A stretch of DNA of 35,654 nt from Candidatus Kuenenia stuttgartensis (GTDB lineage: Bacteria > Planctomycetota > Planctomycetia > Pirellulales > UBA1268), in the NCBI GenBank assembly GCA_945877135.1, contig CAMCQY010000026.1, positions 1 through 35,654 on the forward strand, in the 5' to 3' direction. Positions within the stretch are counted from its first letter, which is position 1. Every line of letters starts with the position of its first letter. A program made the position numbers and the translations under genes. Below, one piece after another: positions 21,683 to 30,647 of the stretch. The notes beneath the pieces were generated by a model. That model was given only the letters and a program-made list of their open reading frames with translations. It searched no databases and had not been told where the DNA came from.

Positions 21683-24600
21683 ATGCTGTCAGGTCTCATC
21701 GAATGGTCGCTCTCCAACCGCGCGCTGGTGATTGCGCTGTTCGTGCTGATGTCGTTGGGCGGCCTCTACGCCGCCACGCACGTGCCCGTGGATGCGGTTC
21801 CCGATCTTGTCAACATCCAGGTGCAGATCGTGACGGAGGCGGGTTCGCTTCCGCCGCTGGAAGTGGAGCGGTCTGTCACGTATCCCGTGGAACTGGCCGT
21901 GAGCGGCCTGCCCAACGTCGAGGAGATTCGCAGCATCTCGCGACTCGGCATCTCGCTGGTGACGATCGTCTTTCGGGAGGGCACCGACATCTTTCTGGCC
22001 CGGCAGCTCGTATCGGAACGACTCCCGGAGGCGAAGAGCCGGATCACGCTGGCCGACGCCGATCCGAAGCTGGGCACGCTGAGCACGGCGCTCGGCGAGA
22101 TTCTCCAGTTCGAGGTGAAGGGGACGGGACAGAGCCTCATGAATCTCCGCAGCCTGCTGGAATGGGAGATCGCGCCGGCGATGCGGGAAGTGTCGGGGGT
22201 GACCGACATCAACAGCCACGGCGGCTACGCGAAGAGCTATGAGGTTCGCGTCGATCCCGACCGGATGTCGGCGCAAGGGATCACTCTGGGCGAGGTGCTG
22301 GCGGCCCTCGAACGCAACAACGTCAGCACCGGCGGTGGCTACATCGTCAAAAACGGCGAGCAGCGGTTTATCCGCGGGCAGGCCCTGCTGGCAGACGCCG
22401 ACGCCGTCGAGCACGTGGTGGTGCGCAGTCCGCCCGGAGGCGTCCCGGTGCTCATTCGCAACATCGGCGATGTCGTAATCGCGCCCTTGGTGCGGCAGGG
22501 CGCCGCCACGCGGGACGGACGCGGCGAGGTGGTCACCGGCATGGTGATGATGGTCCGCGGTGAAAACAGCCGGCAGGTGGTGACAGCGGCCAAGGAGCGG
22601 CTCAACACGATCCGCGGCACACTCCCCCCAGGGGTCGAACTCGACATTCTCTACGACCGGTCGGACCTCATCGCCCGGACCCTCGATACCGTGCTCCACA
22701 ATCTGGCCGAGGGCGGCCTGCTCGTGGTCGGCGTGCTGCTCGTGCTGCTGGGAAATGTCCGCGCCGGGCTGATCGTCGCGCTGGCGATCCCGCTGTCGAT
22801 GCTGTTTGCCGCCAATCTCATGTGGGCCACCGGCATCTCGGCAAGCCTTATGAGCCTTGGGGCGATCGACTTCGGTCTCGTCGTGGACAGCTCCGTGATC
22901 ATGGTGGAGAACTGCGTGCGGCGGCTCGGCCTGGCGGCGCCTACGGAATCAAAATTGGCAGTCGTTCGCGATGCAGCGATCGAGGTCCGCGGGCCGACGA
23001 TGTTCGGCGAACTGATCATCGCGATCGTCTACCTGCCGATCCTCTTTCTCGAGGGCACCGAAGGGAAGCTGTTCCGGCCGATGGCACTGACGGTGCTCTT
23101 CGCCCTGGCCGGGTCACTGATCATCTCGCTCACGCTCATGCCGGTGCTGGCGGCGACGGTGCTGCCCCGTGAGGAGGAACGTGAGCCGCTACTGATGCAG
23201 CTGTTTCACAGGGTCTACCATCCGCTGGCGAAGCTGGCCGTCTTCCACCCGGTGATCGTGTCGCTGCTGGCCGCCGGCCTCGTGGCGGCCAGCATTCCGG
23301 TGGCGGCGAATCTCGGGGCGGAGTTCATGCCGCGGCTCGACGAAGGGGATCTGCTGATCGAGGTAACCCGTCTGCCCAGCGCTACGCTCGAGGATTCGGT
23401 GCCGATCACGACGCGAATCGAGAAGACGCTCGGCGAGTATCCCGAGGTGAGAACCGTCTTCTGCAAGACCGGTCGGCCCGAGATCGCCAACGACATCATG
23501 GGTGTGCAGCAGACCGACGTCTGGGTGATGCTCAAGCCCCATTCCGAGTGGCCGGCCGACGTGACACGCGAGCAGCTCGTGGAGAGGATGTCGGCGTCGC
23601 TGATCGCCGCGGTGCCGGGGGCCAACTTCGGATTCAGCCAACCGATCGAGATGCGGGTCGATGAACTCGTGGCGGGCGTGAAGGCCGACGTCGCGGTGCT
23701 GATCTACGGCGACGACCTCGACACGCTGGGGAATCTCGGCAAGCAGGTCGAGAGCGTGCTCCGGGGGATCCGCGGATCGGCCGACGTGCGGGCCGACTGG
23801 CAGGCCAATGTGCCGACGATACAGATCGATGCCCGGCCCGACCAGCTGGCCCGGCATGCCATCGACGGCATTGAGGTGATGCGAACGGTGTCTGCCATGG
23901 GGGGCATTCAGACCGGCGTCATCTACGAGGGGCGGCCCCGTTATCCCCTCGTGGTGAGGTTCCCGCCCGACTGGCGTGAGAACGCCGAGCGTCTGCCGCA
24001 GATCCCGGTCGGTGCAGCGGGCGGTCGGCCGGTGCCGCTCGGAGAATTGGCCGACATCGAGCGGGCCGAGAGCCCGCCGTCCGTCGAGCATGAAAACGCT
24101 CGGCGACGCACGTTCGTATCGGCGAATGTCCGCGGTCGCGACGTGGCCAGCTTTGTGCAGGATGCGCAGAGAGCCATCGCGAAGCAGGTACGGCTCCCCG
24201 CTGGCTACGCGCTCCGGTGGGGAGGGGACTTCGAGAACCTGCTTTCGGCAAGCCGCCGACTGATGCTGATCACTCCGGTCGTCCTGGGACTGATCGGCCT
24301 GCTGCTCTACACCAGCTTCAAGTCGCTCAGGCTGGCGTCGCTGATCTTCTTCGCCGTGCCTGTGGCGGCGTCCGGCGGCATCGCGGCGCTCGCGTTGCGG
24401 GGCATGCCGTTCTCGATCGCGGCCGGCGTCGGCTTCGTGGCGCTCTTCGGCGTGGCTGTGCTCAATGGGCTGGTATGGGTCGCGGGGGCGGAGCATGCGC
24501 GGCGGGGGGGGCTCACGCCGCGTGAGGCGGCGATCACCACTGCCGAGATTCGCATCCGGCCGGTGCTGATGACGGCGCTGGTGGCGAGCCTCGGCTTCCT

Positions 24601-24766
24601 TCCAATGGCGATGGCCACGACCGCCGGTGCAGAAATCCAGCGGCCGCTGGCCACCGTGGTGATCGGTGGAATCGTCACGTCCACGCTCCTGACGGCCTTC
24701 GTCGTGCCGGCAATCTACCCGTGGTTTGTGCCACGATCGCGGGTTTGGCAGACTCCAGCGGCGTGA
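21683..24766 (+). CDS. czcA: Heavy-metal efflux RND pump, CzcA family
   Basis: A 1027-residue proton-driven inner-membrane transporter. The N-terminal helix is followed by HVPVDAVPDLVNIQVQIVTEAGSLP, typical of heavy-metal RND pumps. The fourth transmembrane helix carries DFGLVVDSSVIMVEN (residues 396-410), with the two Asp and one Glu needed for proton relay. The DFG-type form resembles divalent-cation (Zn/Co/Cd/Ni) pumps more than the Cu/Ag CusA type. Two large periplasmic loops and the second set of helices (from about 860) are complete. With the upstream adaptor it forms two thirds of a tripartite system; the outer-membrane channel and any metal sensor are not in the window. The metal is inferred, not proven. 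Confidence 0.92.
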   Translation: MLSGLIEWSLSNRALVIALFVLMSLGGLYAATHVPVDAVPDLVNIQVQIVTEAGSLPPLEVERSVTYPVELAVSGLPNVEEIRSISRLGISLVTIVFREGTDIFLARQLVSERLPEAKSRITLADADPKLGTLSTALGEILQFEVKGTGQSLMNLRSLLEWEIAPAMREVSGVTDINSHGGYAKSYEVRVDPDRMSAQGITLGEVLAALERNNVSTGGGYIVKNGEQRFIRGQALLADADAVEHVVVRSPPGGVPVLIRNIGDVVIAPLVRQGAATRDGRGEVVTGMVMMVRGENSRQVVTAAKERLNTIRGTLPPGVELDILYDRSDLIARTLDTVLHNLAEGGLLVVGVLLVLLGNVRAGLIVALAIPLSMLFAANLMWATGISASLMSLGAIDFGLVVDSSVIMVENCVRRLGLAAPTESKLAVVRDAAIEVRGPTMFGELIIAIVYLPILFLEGTEGKLFRPMALTVLFALAGSLIISLTLMPVLAATVLPREEEREPLLMQLFHRVYHPLAKLAVFHPVIVSLLAAGLVAASIPVAANLGAEFMPRLDEGDLLIEVTRLPSATLEDSVPITTRIEKTLGEYPEVRTVFCKTGRPEIANDIMGVQQTDVWVMLKPHSEWPADVTREQLVERMSASLIAAVPGANFGFSQPIEMRVDELVAGVKADVAVLIYGDDLDTLGNLGKQVESVLRGIRGSADVRADWQANVPTIQIDARPDQLARHAIDGIEVMRTVSAMGGIQTGVIYEGRPRYPLVVRFPPDWRENAERLPQIPVGAAGGRPVPLGELADIERAESPPSVEHENARRRTFVSANVRGRDVASFVQDAQRAIAKQVRLPAGYALRWGGDFENLLSASRRLMLITPVVLGLIGLLLYTSFKSLRLASLIFFAVPVAASGGIAALALRGMPFSIAAGVGFVALFGVAVLNGLVWVAGAEHARRGGLTPREAAITTAEIRIRPVLMTALVASLGFLPMAMATTAGAEIQRPLATVVIGGIVTSTLLTAFVVPAIYPWFVPRSRVWQTPAA

Positions 24767-24794
24767 CATCTCCTTCCTGCGCAGGCATGCCCCG

Positions 24795-25094
24795 ATGACA
24801 CTTCGCGAATTCCAGCAGTTGATCCGTGCCATGTACCACGACAAGGACGCGTCGCGGGGCGTGGAGGGTACGTTCATGTGGCTCACGGAAGAAATTGGCG
24901 AACTGGCCACGGCACTCCGTAGCGGGAGTCACGAGGAGCAGTCATTGGAATTCGCCGACGTTTTGGCCTGGCTGGCCACGATCGCCAACATCGTCGAGGT
25001 TGATCTGGAGGACGCCGTGGCACGGAAGTACGGGACAGGCTGTCCCGGCTGCGGCCACTTGGCATGCGTCTGCCCGGATGCGGAGAAGCCATGA
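24795..25094 (+). CDS. MazG-like nucleotide pyrophosphohydrolase with Cys-rich tail
   Basis: A 99-residue protein with the all-alpha NTP pyrophosphatase pattern: EEIGE (Glu32, Glu33, Glu36) and EFADVLAWL (Glu52, Asp55) bind Mg2+. Such enzymes hydrolyse (d)NTPs to the monophosphate and pyrophosphate, often as house-cleaning. The C-terminus is GCPGCGHLACVCP, with Cys83, 86, 91 and 93 able to hold a zinc ion. It is 28 bp after the RND gene, and its stop overlaps the next start as ATGA (25091-25094). The in-frame upstream start at 24726 lies inside the RND gene and is rejected. The exact substrate cannot be read from sequence. Confidence 0.85.
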   Translation: MTLREFQQLIRAMYHDKDASRGVEGTFMWLTEEIGELATALRSGSHEEQSLEFADVLAWLATIANIVEVDLEDAVARKYGTGCPGCGHLACVCPDAEKP

Positions 25095-27376
25095 TCGCAC
25101 TCATGCTGGCGCTGGCGGGTCTCCTGATGGCCGACGCGGTCGCGGCGGATCACCGCGACGTGCAACCGCAACTGCGGGTTGGATTCGACGGTGTCTATCG
25201 AACCGGCTCGTGGACCCCGCTCACGCTCGAATTTCCGACGCCTGCATCAGACCTGCCACAGGCAGTTTGTGTGTGGGTCGAGGATCCTGACGGTCAGTAT
25301 GTCCGATCGCCTCCGGCACCGCTCGAGATCAGCGGTGATGGAAAGCCGGTCGCGCGGCTCTCCGTCCGCTTTGGCCGACCCAATGCCCGCGTGCTCGTCG
25401 AGGATGTACGGCAAACCGATGGGGGAGCAGCCGGCCTGGAAGGGGCGGCCGCGGTGCCGCACTCGTTACCAGCGCCGGTTCCTGCGACCGAATCGGTGAT
25501 GCTCGTGCTCGGTGACCTGCCTGCGGCCGAGCGGGCCTCGCGACTGCTGGCCAAGGATGACGGCACGCGTCCTCGAGTCGTGGCGATCAACCCGCGGGTG
25601 AACCCAGCCGGGGCAGGGGGGGCGGCCACCCTGGGACGAACGGCCCAGGCCTTCGACGGCGCCGATTCGATCGTCGTCTGCGGTCGCTCGATCGCGGACT
25701 TCGATCCCGCCGTGCTCCAAGGCGTTGACGCATGGGTGCGTCTGGGTGGCCAGCTCGTGTTCATCTCGGGCATGTCGGCGGCCGACGTCGATCGCGGGGG
25801 TACCCCGGCGGCAGGGTGGCTGCCGGGGTCAGTCGCGAAACTGGTGCCGCTGCGGCGTGGCAATGCCCTCGAGACGTATGCGCGTGCCAACCGACCGCTC
25901 GACAAGGGGGCGTTCACTGGCCTGGAGGTGCCGCTGTTCAAGAGCCCGCAGGAGATTGACGGGAATGTCGAAGCGTTCGAAGGACGCGGACCGGCCGATC
26001 TGCCGCTGGTCGTGCGACGGGCGCAGGGCCTGGGCACGATCGTCTGGGTCGGTATCGATGTCGATCAGGCCCCGTTTCGTGACTGGTCAGGAAGTGATTC
26101 CCTGCTCGTCGAGATGCTCCGTGGCCGTCGGGCTACCCAGGATGCCGGACGGGTGGGCGAGAACGATCGCGGCTCGCTCGATCTGGCCGGCCAGCTTCGC
26201 CAGGCGATTGATCAGTTTCCAGGGGTGGCACCGCTTCCGTTCGAGGTGATCGCCGGGCTGGGCATTCTCTACGTCGCCTGCCTGTATCCGCTCGACTGGT
26301 GGCTGGTGTCGGGCCGACGGCGGGGCAGTCCAACCGTTGGCATGAGGTCATCGTGGCTGGCGTGGGTGACGCTGCCGCTGCTGGTCGCTGCCGCGAGCGG
26401 GCTGGCGTGGTCTGCCGGGCAGCGTTTCAAGGGCACGGCATGGCAGACCTCCGCCGCGTCGCTGGTCGATCTCGACGTCGGCAGCGGTCTGGTGCGAGTT
26501 GCCTCCTTTGCAGGTATTTGGTCGCCCGAGAATGCGCGGCTCGATCTGGCGGTCAATCCGGATCAGGGTCACCTGCCGATCGCCATCGGCGACCCGACCG
26601 CGGGCCAGCCGGCAGTCGGACGAGTCAGCTGGTTTGCACCCTGCGGACGGGGAATCGGCGGCACCGATGCACCCTCACCCCATCCTTCGTTGGCGTCGAC
26701 CAACTATGGATATGGCGGTTCGGCAGCAACGCTCGACGGCATTCCGATCGCCGCCTCGTCGAGCCGACTGTTCGAGGCGGAGATCACAGGCCAGACGGCA
26801 ACCCCGGCGGTGGAGTCGTCGCTGACGCGGGAAGGGCAGGGGACGCTGCGAGGCGAGGTGACCAACCGGCTGCCTTTTCCGCTCGAGGACTGCGTGCTCG
26901 CGCATGCCGGCTGGCTGTACGAGGTGGGCAGACTGAACGCGGGGCAATCGTTCAGTCCGGCCGCGGGCCGCGGCCCCCGCTCGCTCGCCGGCGCGCTGAC
27001 CCGACGCACGCAGAACAAGGATCGTGAGATCAACGTCCGCTGGAATCTCACCGAGCGGGATCCGCTGCGAATCCTGGAGATCGCCGGATTCCATATGGCT
27101 GCGGGGGGCAGCGGCTACACCTCCCTCGAAGCGGGACGGCTTGCCAGGTTCGACCTGTCGCCGCTGCTGCCGCTCGAACGTGCCGTGCTTGTGGGCCGTG
27201 GGCCCGCCGCGATCGACTGGGAGTGCCGGCCGCAGTCGCTCGCCGGCACCGTCGGGTCGCCGCAAATACCGCCCATGCCTGGGCAGTCCGCCATCTGGCG
27301 AATCGTGATCCCGCTCGTCCGGCCGACAGCCATCGCTCCCGCCTCCGCCACCTCCTCCATCACAACGCTGCCATGA
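25091..27376 (+). CDS. Exported, membrane-anchored protein with Rossmann-like domain, unknown function
   Basis: A 761-residue protein coupled to the MazG-like gene by an ATGA overlap. A signal peptide (MIALMLALAGLLMADAVAA) leads into a beta-rich N-terminal region of about 100 residues. Residues about 135-370 alternate beta strands and helices (SVMLVLGDLP, SIVVCGRS, GQLVFISGM, TIVWVGIDV) in the manner of GATase-like or von Willebrand-adjacent planctomycete proteins. Two transmembrane helices follow at about 383-408 and 420-443. The rest is probably extracytoplasmic and beta-rich. No catalytic motif is recognisable. The next gene, an ABC ATPase, starts inside its stop codon, so the two are probably functional partners; similar proteins commonly sit beside ABC transporters in planctomycetes (from memory, not searched). 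Confidence 0.75.
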   Translation: MIALMLALAGLLMADAVAADHRDVQPQLRVGFDGVYRTGSWTPLTLEFPTPASDLPQAVCVWVEDPDGQYVRSPPAPLEISGDGKPVARLSVRFGRPNARVLVEDVRQTDGGAAGLEGAAAVPHSLPAPVPATESVMLVLGDLPAAERASRLLAKDDGTRPRVVAINPRVNPAGAGGAATLGRTAQAFDGADSIVVCGRSIADFDPAVLQGVDAWVRLGGQLVFISGMSAADVDRGGTPAAGWLPGSVAKLVPLRRGNALETYARANRPLDKGAFTGLEVPLFKSPQEIDGNVEAFEGRGPADLPLVVRRAQGLGTIVWVGIDVDQAPFRDWSGSDSLLVEMLRGRRATQDAGRVGENDRGSLDLAGQLRQAIDQFPGVAPLPFEVIAGLGILYVACLYPLDWWLVSGRRRGSPTVGMRSSWLAWVTLPLLVAAASGLAWSAGQRFKGTAWQTSAASLVDLDVGSGLVRVASFAGIWSPENARLDLAVNPDQGHLPIAIGDPTAGQPAVGRVSWFAPCGRGIGGTDAPSPHPSLASTNYGYGGSAATLDGIPIAASSSRLFEAEITGQTATPAVESSLTREGQGTLRGEVTNRLPFPLEDCVLAHAGWLYEVGRLNAGQSFSPAAGRGPRSLAGALTRRTQNKDREINVRWNLTERDPLRILEIAGFHMAAGGSGYTSLEAGRLARFDLSPLLPLERAVLVGRGPAAIDWECRPQSLAGTVGSPQIPPMPGQSAIWRIVIPLVRPTAIAPASATSSITTLP

Positions 27377-28329
27377 TCGAAACGATCGACCTGACAAAGA
27401 AATACGGCGACTTCTATGCCCTCGAGTCGCTCGATCTGAAACTCGAAAAGGGAGATCTCTTCGGGTTCATCGGGCCCAACGGCGCCGGCAAGACGACCAC
27501 CATCCGGATCCTCTCCACGCTGCTGGCCCCGACCTGGGGCGAGGCCTACGTCTGCGGCTACTCCATTTACACGCATCCCCGCGAGATCCGTCGGGCGATC
27601 GGCTACATGCCCGACATCTTCGGCGTCTATGACGACATGCGGGTGATCGAATACCTGGAGTTTTTCGCGGCGGCCTACCGGATCGACGGCCCGGAGCGGC
27701 GGCGGGTGGCGGAGCGATCGCTCGAACTGGTAGACCTCGCCTTCAAGCGGGACGAACTGGTTACCAGTCTTTCCCGCGGCATGACGCAGCGACTAGGGCT
27801 GGCCCGCGTGCTCCTTCACGATCCGCAGGTGCTGCTGCTCGACGAGCCGGCCAGCGGCCTGGATCCACGGGCGCGGATCGAGATGCGCGGACTACTCAAG
27901 CGGTTGCAGGGGCTCGGTAAGACGATCCTCGTTTCCAGCCATATCCTTCCGGAATTGGCCGACATCTGCAATCGAGTCGGCATCATCGAATACGGCCGAC
28001 TGTTGGCCTGCGGCAACGTGCACGATCTACTGGCACAGGTCCGCGGCCGGCCGGTGATCCGCTTTCGGCTGGCTGGCCCGCCAGAGCAGGCGGCCCGATT
28101 GCTCGAGACATCGCCCGAGGCGGCGGGGGTGGCGGTTCGCGATGGCGAGGTGCTGGTGACCCTCGCCGACGGCGTTGAGGATCCCTCGCCGCTGGCGGCG
28201 AAACTCATTGCCGACGGCCATCATCTGATCTCGATGCGGGAGCAGGAGGTCAACCTGGAGACGGCGTTTCTCGAACTCACAAAGGGGGCGATCGGACGTC
28301 CGGGACGGAGTGCGGCGGCGGAAGCGTGA
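27373..28329 (+). CDS. ABC transporter ATP-binding protein
   Basis: A 318-residue cytosolic ATPase. Walker A GPNGAGKT is at residues 34-41, a Q-loop region near RAIGYMPD, the signature LSRGM at 133-137 (in place of LSGGQ), Walker B VLLLDEP at 153-159, and the switch His in SSHI. It belongs to the CcmA/NatA-like branch with a 90-residue C-terminal extension. It overlaps the preceding gene by ATGA. No canonical ABC permease with six helices is present here; the upstream protein has only two or three hydrophobic segments. The permease may be encoded elsewhere, or the upstream protein may be the membrane partner. Spacing to the FKBP gene is 43 bp. Confidence 0.9.
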   Translation: MIETIDLTKKYGDFYALESLDLKLEKGDLFGFIGPNGAGKTTTIRILSTLLAPTWGEAYVCGYSIYTHPREIRRAIGYMPDIFGVYDDMRVIEYLEFFAAAYRIDGPERRRVAERSLELVDLAFKRDELVTSLSRGMTQRLGLARVLLHDPQVLLLDEPASGLDPRARIEMRGLLKRLQGLGKTILVSSHILPELADICNRVGIIEYGRLLACGNVHDLLAQVRGRPVIRFRLAGPPEQAARLLETSPEAAGVAVRDGEVLVTLADGVEDPSPLAAKLIADGHHLISMREQEVNLETAFLELTKGAIGRPGRSAAAEA

Positions 28330-28372
28330 CCGAGCGAGACTGATTGGCATCACAGGCGCGAAGGAGTGCAGT

Positions 28373-29158
28373 ATGAATGTGCAGGTGGGAAACGGGTTTC
28401 GTCTCTTTTTCATGGTCGCTTGTCTGCTGGCGGCCAGTTGTCTGATGGCGGGGCCGCTGGCGGCGGAACAATCCTCTGGCGATCTGCCTGCGGCGAGGCC
28501 GTCCGCAGAGGGGCTCGACACCCCAGCTGCGAAACTCGGCTACGCGCTCGGCCTGCGGATCGGCAGCCGCATTGCCGCCGACTTCAAGGGACAGGAGCCG
28601 GCCGTCGATCCCGCGGCGCTCGCGCGGGGTCTGGCGGATGCCATCATGGAGGCGCGGCCGCGGCTCGACGAACAGCAGATCAGACAGACGCTTGAGGCCT
28701 TCGATGGACGCATGCGGGAGCGGGAGCAGGAATTTGGCCGGCGGATGCGCGAGGCCGCCAAGGTCAACCTCGCCAAGGCGACGGAGTTTGCCCGGGCGAA
28801 CGGCCGTAAACAGGGTGTGAAGACCCTGCCGAGCGGGCTGCAGTATGAGGTCATTCGCGCGGGCACGGGCAGCAGCCCAACGCTCGCGGATACCGTGGTC
28901 GCGCACTACCGGGGCACCCACATCGACGGCCGCGAATTCGACGCCACCGACCCGAAGGGCGACCCCGCTTCGTTTCCCCTTGGCGGCGTCGTGCCCGGCT
29001 GGCAGGAGGCGTTGCCGCTGATGAAGACTGGCGCAACCTGGCGGATCTACGTGCCGCCGCAGTTGGGCTACGGCGAAGAGGGATCGCCACCGGTCATCGA
29101 GCCGAACGAGCTGCTGATTTTCGAGATCGAGCTGGTGAAGATCGTGCCGTCCAAGTGA
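28373..29158 (+). CDS. Exported FKBP-type peptidyl-prolyl cis-trans isomerase (FkpA/Mip-like)
   Basis: A 261-residue protein from the ATG at 28373, with AAGGAG 7 nt upstream. A signal peptide with hydrophobic core LFFMVACLLAASCLMAG ends near LAAEQ. An FKBP_N dimerisation helix domain (about 48-140) shows KLGYALGLRIGSRI, followed by the catalytic FKBP domain (about 148-261): LPSGLQYEVI, HYRGTHIDGREFDAT, GVVPGWQEALPLMKTGATW and PPQLGYGEEG. It catalyses proline isomerisation and assists folding of exported proteins. LAASC is a poor lipobox, so a lipoprotein is possible but not favoured. The next gene, another protein-maintenance enzyme, follows at 26 bp. Confidence 0.92.
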   Translation: MNVQVGNGFRLFFMVACLLAASCLMAGPLAAEQSSGDLPAARPSAEGLDTPAAKLGYALGLRIGSRIAADFKGQEPAVDPAALARGLADAIMEARPRLDEQQIRQTLEAFDGRMREREQEFGRRMREAAKVNLAKATEFARANGRKQGVKTLPSGLQYEVIRAGTGSSPTLADTVVAHYRGTHIDGREFDATDPKGDPASFPLGGVVPGWQEALPLMKTGATWRIYVPPQLGYGEEGSPPVIEPNELLIFEIELVKIVPSK

Positions 29159-29184
29159 GGCGGAGAGCACATGAGGCGGAAACC

Positions 29185-30438
29185 ATGGTCAGGGCAGGGA
29201 TGGCGTTGAGGCGGACAGAGTGGCTGGAGCGGGCCGCGTGGCTGGCGATGGCCGTCGTGGCCGCGCCGCGGGCCTGGACCGCGCCGCCAACAGTTGATCG
29301 GTTTACCGAGGCCCGCGAACAGATGGTGCGCGACGACATCGCCGGCGGCGGGGTGACCGATCCGCGTGTCCTCGAAAGCATGCGGCTCGTGCCCCGGCAT
29401 GAATTCCTGGCCGCCCAGCAGCGGCCCTACGCCTACTTCGACATGGCCTTGCCGATCGGCGCATCGCAGACTATTTCGGGGCCGTTCGTCGTGGCCTACA
29501 TGACCGAGAAACTCGAGCCACAACCGACCGACCGCGTGCTGGAGATCGGCACCGGCAGCGGGTATCAGGCCGCCGTGCTCTCGCCGCTCGTGGGCATGGT
29601 CTACTCCATCGAAATCAGCCGCCTGCTCGGCGAGAAGGCGGCACGCACGCTCACGCGACTGGGCTATCGAAACGTCGTCACCAAGATCGGCGACGGCTAC
29701 GAGGGCTGGGCCGAGCATGCGCCATTCGACAAGATCATTGTCACATGCTCTCCGGAAAACATTCCGCAGCCGCTCGTCGATCAGCTCGCCGAAGGGGGCC
29801 GCATGATCATCCCGGTGGGCGAACGCTACGAGCAGACGCTCATGCTCCTGTCGAAGCGGAATGGTGTGATGGAGCGGGAGTCGCTCGTGCCGAGCCTGTT
29901 CGTGCCGATGACGGGCACGGCGGAGCAGGGGAGGAGAGTGCAGCCGGACGGCACGAAGCCGGCGTTGCACAATGGCGGGTTCGAGGAGTTGCTCCCCGAT
30001 GCCGATGTGCCGGCCGCCTGGTACTACGGGCGGCAGTTTCAGGTGGTCCAGGCACAGGATGCGCCGGAGGGCCGCAGGTATCTCCGTCTGGACAACGTAC
30101 AGCCGGGGCGACCGGCCCAGCTGTTTCAGGGGTTTCCGGTGGACGGCCGCACGATTGGCCGGGTGGCATTTTCACTGGACGTCCGTGGGGATGGCATCGG
30201 AGTCGGGCCGAACCCAGATGATTTTCCAGGACTCGTGGTCCGTTTCTTCAACGACGAACGCACGCGGTCGCAGAATGGTCGGGTGGGACCATGGAAGGGC
30301 AATGGTCCGTGGCGGCGAGTCGAGGGAACGGTCGCCGTACCGGTCTGGGCTCGCGAGGCAATCCTTCAGGTCGGACTGCTTGGGGCTACCGGCCGGCTGG
30401 ATGTGGATGACGTCCAGGTGACCGGAATCCCCCGCTGA
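29185..30438 (+). CDS. pcm: Protein-L-isoaspartate O-methyltransferase with C-terminal jelly-roll-like domain, probably exported
   Basis: A 417-residue protein from the ATG at 29185 (GAGG 8 nt upstream; 29200 is an alternative). The N-terminal segment AAWLAMAVVAAPRAWTAPP resembles a signal peptide. Residues about 38-245 are a Pcm domain: VPRHEFL, PIGASQTISGP, SAM motif VLEIGTGSGYQAAVLS (118-133) and GGRMIIPVG. It methylates isoaspartyl residues from protein ageing using SAM. Residues about 262-417 are an extra beta-rich domain starting LHNGGFEE and ending GRLDVDDVQV, the pattern of carbohydrate-binding CBM4/9-like or galactose-binding jelly rolls. Ordinary Pcm is about 210 residues, so this is a fusion. 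If exported, the supply of SAM is a puzzle. It follows the exported FKBP, suggesting joint care of envelope proteins. Confidence 0.85.
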   Translation: MVRAGMALRRTEWLERAAWLAMAVVAAPRAWTAPPTVDRFTEAREQMVRDDIAGGGVTDPRVLESMRLVPRHEFLAAQQRPYAYFDMALPIGASQTISGPFVVAYMTEKLEPQPTDRVLEIGTGSGYQAAVLSPLVGMVYSIEISRLLGEKAARTLTRLGYRNVVTKIGDGYEGWAEHAPFDKIIVTCSPENIPQPLVDQLAEGGRMIIPVGERYEQTLMLLSKRNGVMERESLVPSLFVPMTGTAEQGRRVQPDGTKPALHNGGFEELLPDADVPAAWYYGRQFQVVQAQDAPEGRRYLRLDNVQPGRPAQLFQGFPVDGRTIGRVAFSLDVRGDGIGVGPNPDDFPGLVVRFFNDERTRSQNGRVGPWKGNGPWRRVEGTVAVPVWAREAILQVGLLGATGRLDVDDVQVTGIPR

Positions 30439-30501
30439 TCACGCCGTTTTCATCCTTATCGGCCACCAGCCTTCAGTCGGCCCGAGGTTGATCAGTCCGC
30501 G

Positions 30502-30524
30502 GCGGGCAGAGCCCGCATATATTT
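30502..30524 (+). terminator. Possible terminator after pcm
   Basis: GCGGGC (30502-30507) and GCCCGC (30511-30516) form a 6-bp stem with a three-base loop, followed by ATATATTT. The stem is short, so this is weak; it precedes the promoter candidate at 30535. Confidence 0.4.
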
Positions 30525-30534
30525 CCCATCCTCC

Positions 30535-30562
30535 TTGATTTGCCAAATCCGCAAACTATTCT
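30535..30562 (+). promoter_or_regulatory. Possible sigma-70 promoter for the GSSGG-repeat protein
   Basis: TTGATT at 30535-30540, a 16-bp spacer and TATTCT at 30557-30562, about 86 bp before the start codon. The -10 hexamer equals that proposed at 3348. From inspection only. Confidence 0.3.
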
Positions 30563-30647
30563 GGCTTCGTGCCGGCAGTTTTTAGCGTCCCAGCCGTCTG
30601 CGGCTGAAAAACGGGCGATCCACACTTTTCAAGGGAGCGTGATTCAG

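Noticed and set aside
23189-24910. 573-codon open frame on the minus strand opposite the RND pump gene
   Set aside because: It is antisense to a clearly conserved CzcA-family gene; its product is Arg/His-rich without domains, as expected from third-position GC bias.
25294-26037. 247-codon minus-strand frame opposite the 761-residue protein
   Set aside because: Low-complexity Ser/Arg/Pro translation with no recognisable motif; a shadow of the plus-strand gene.
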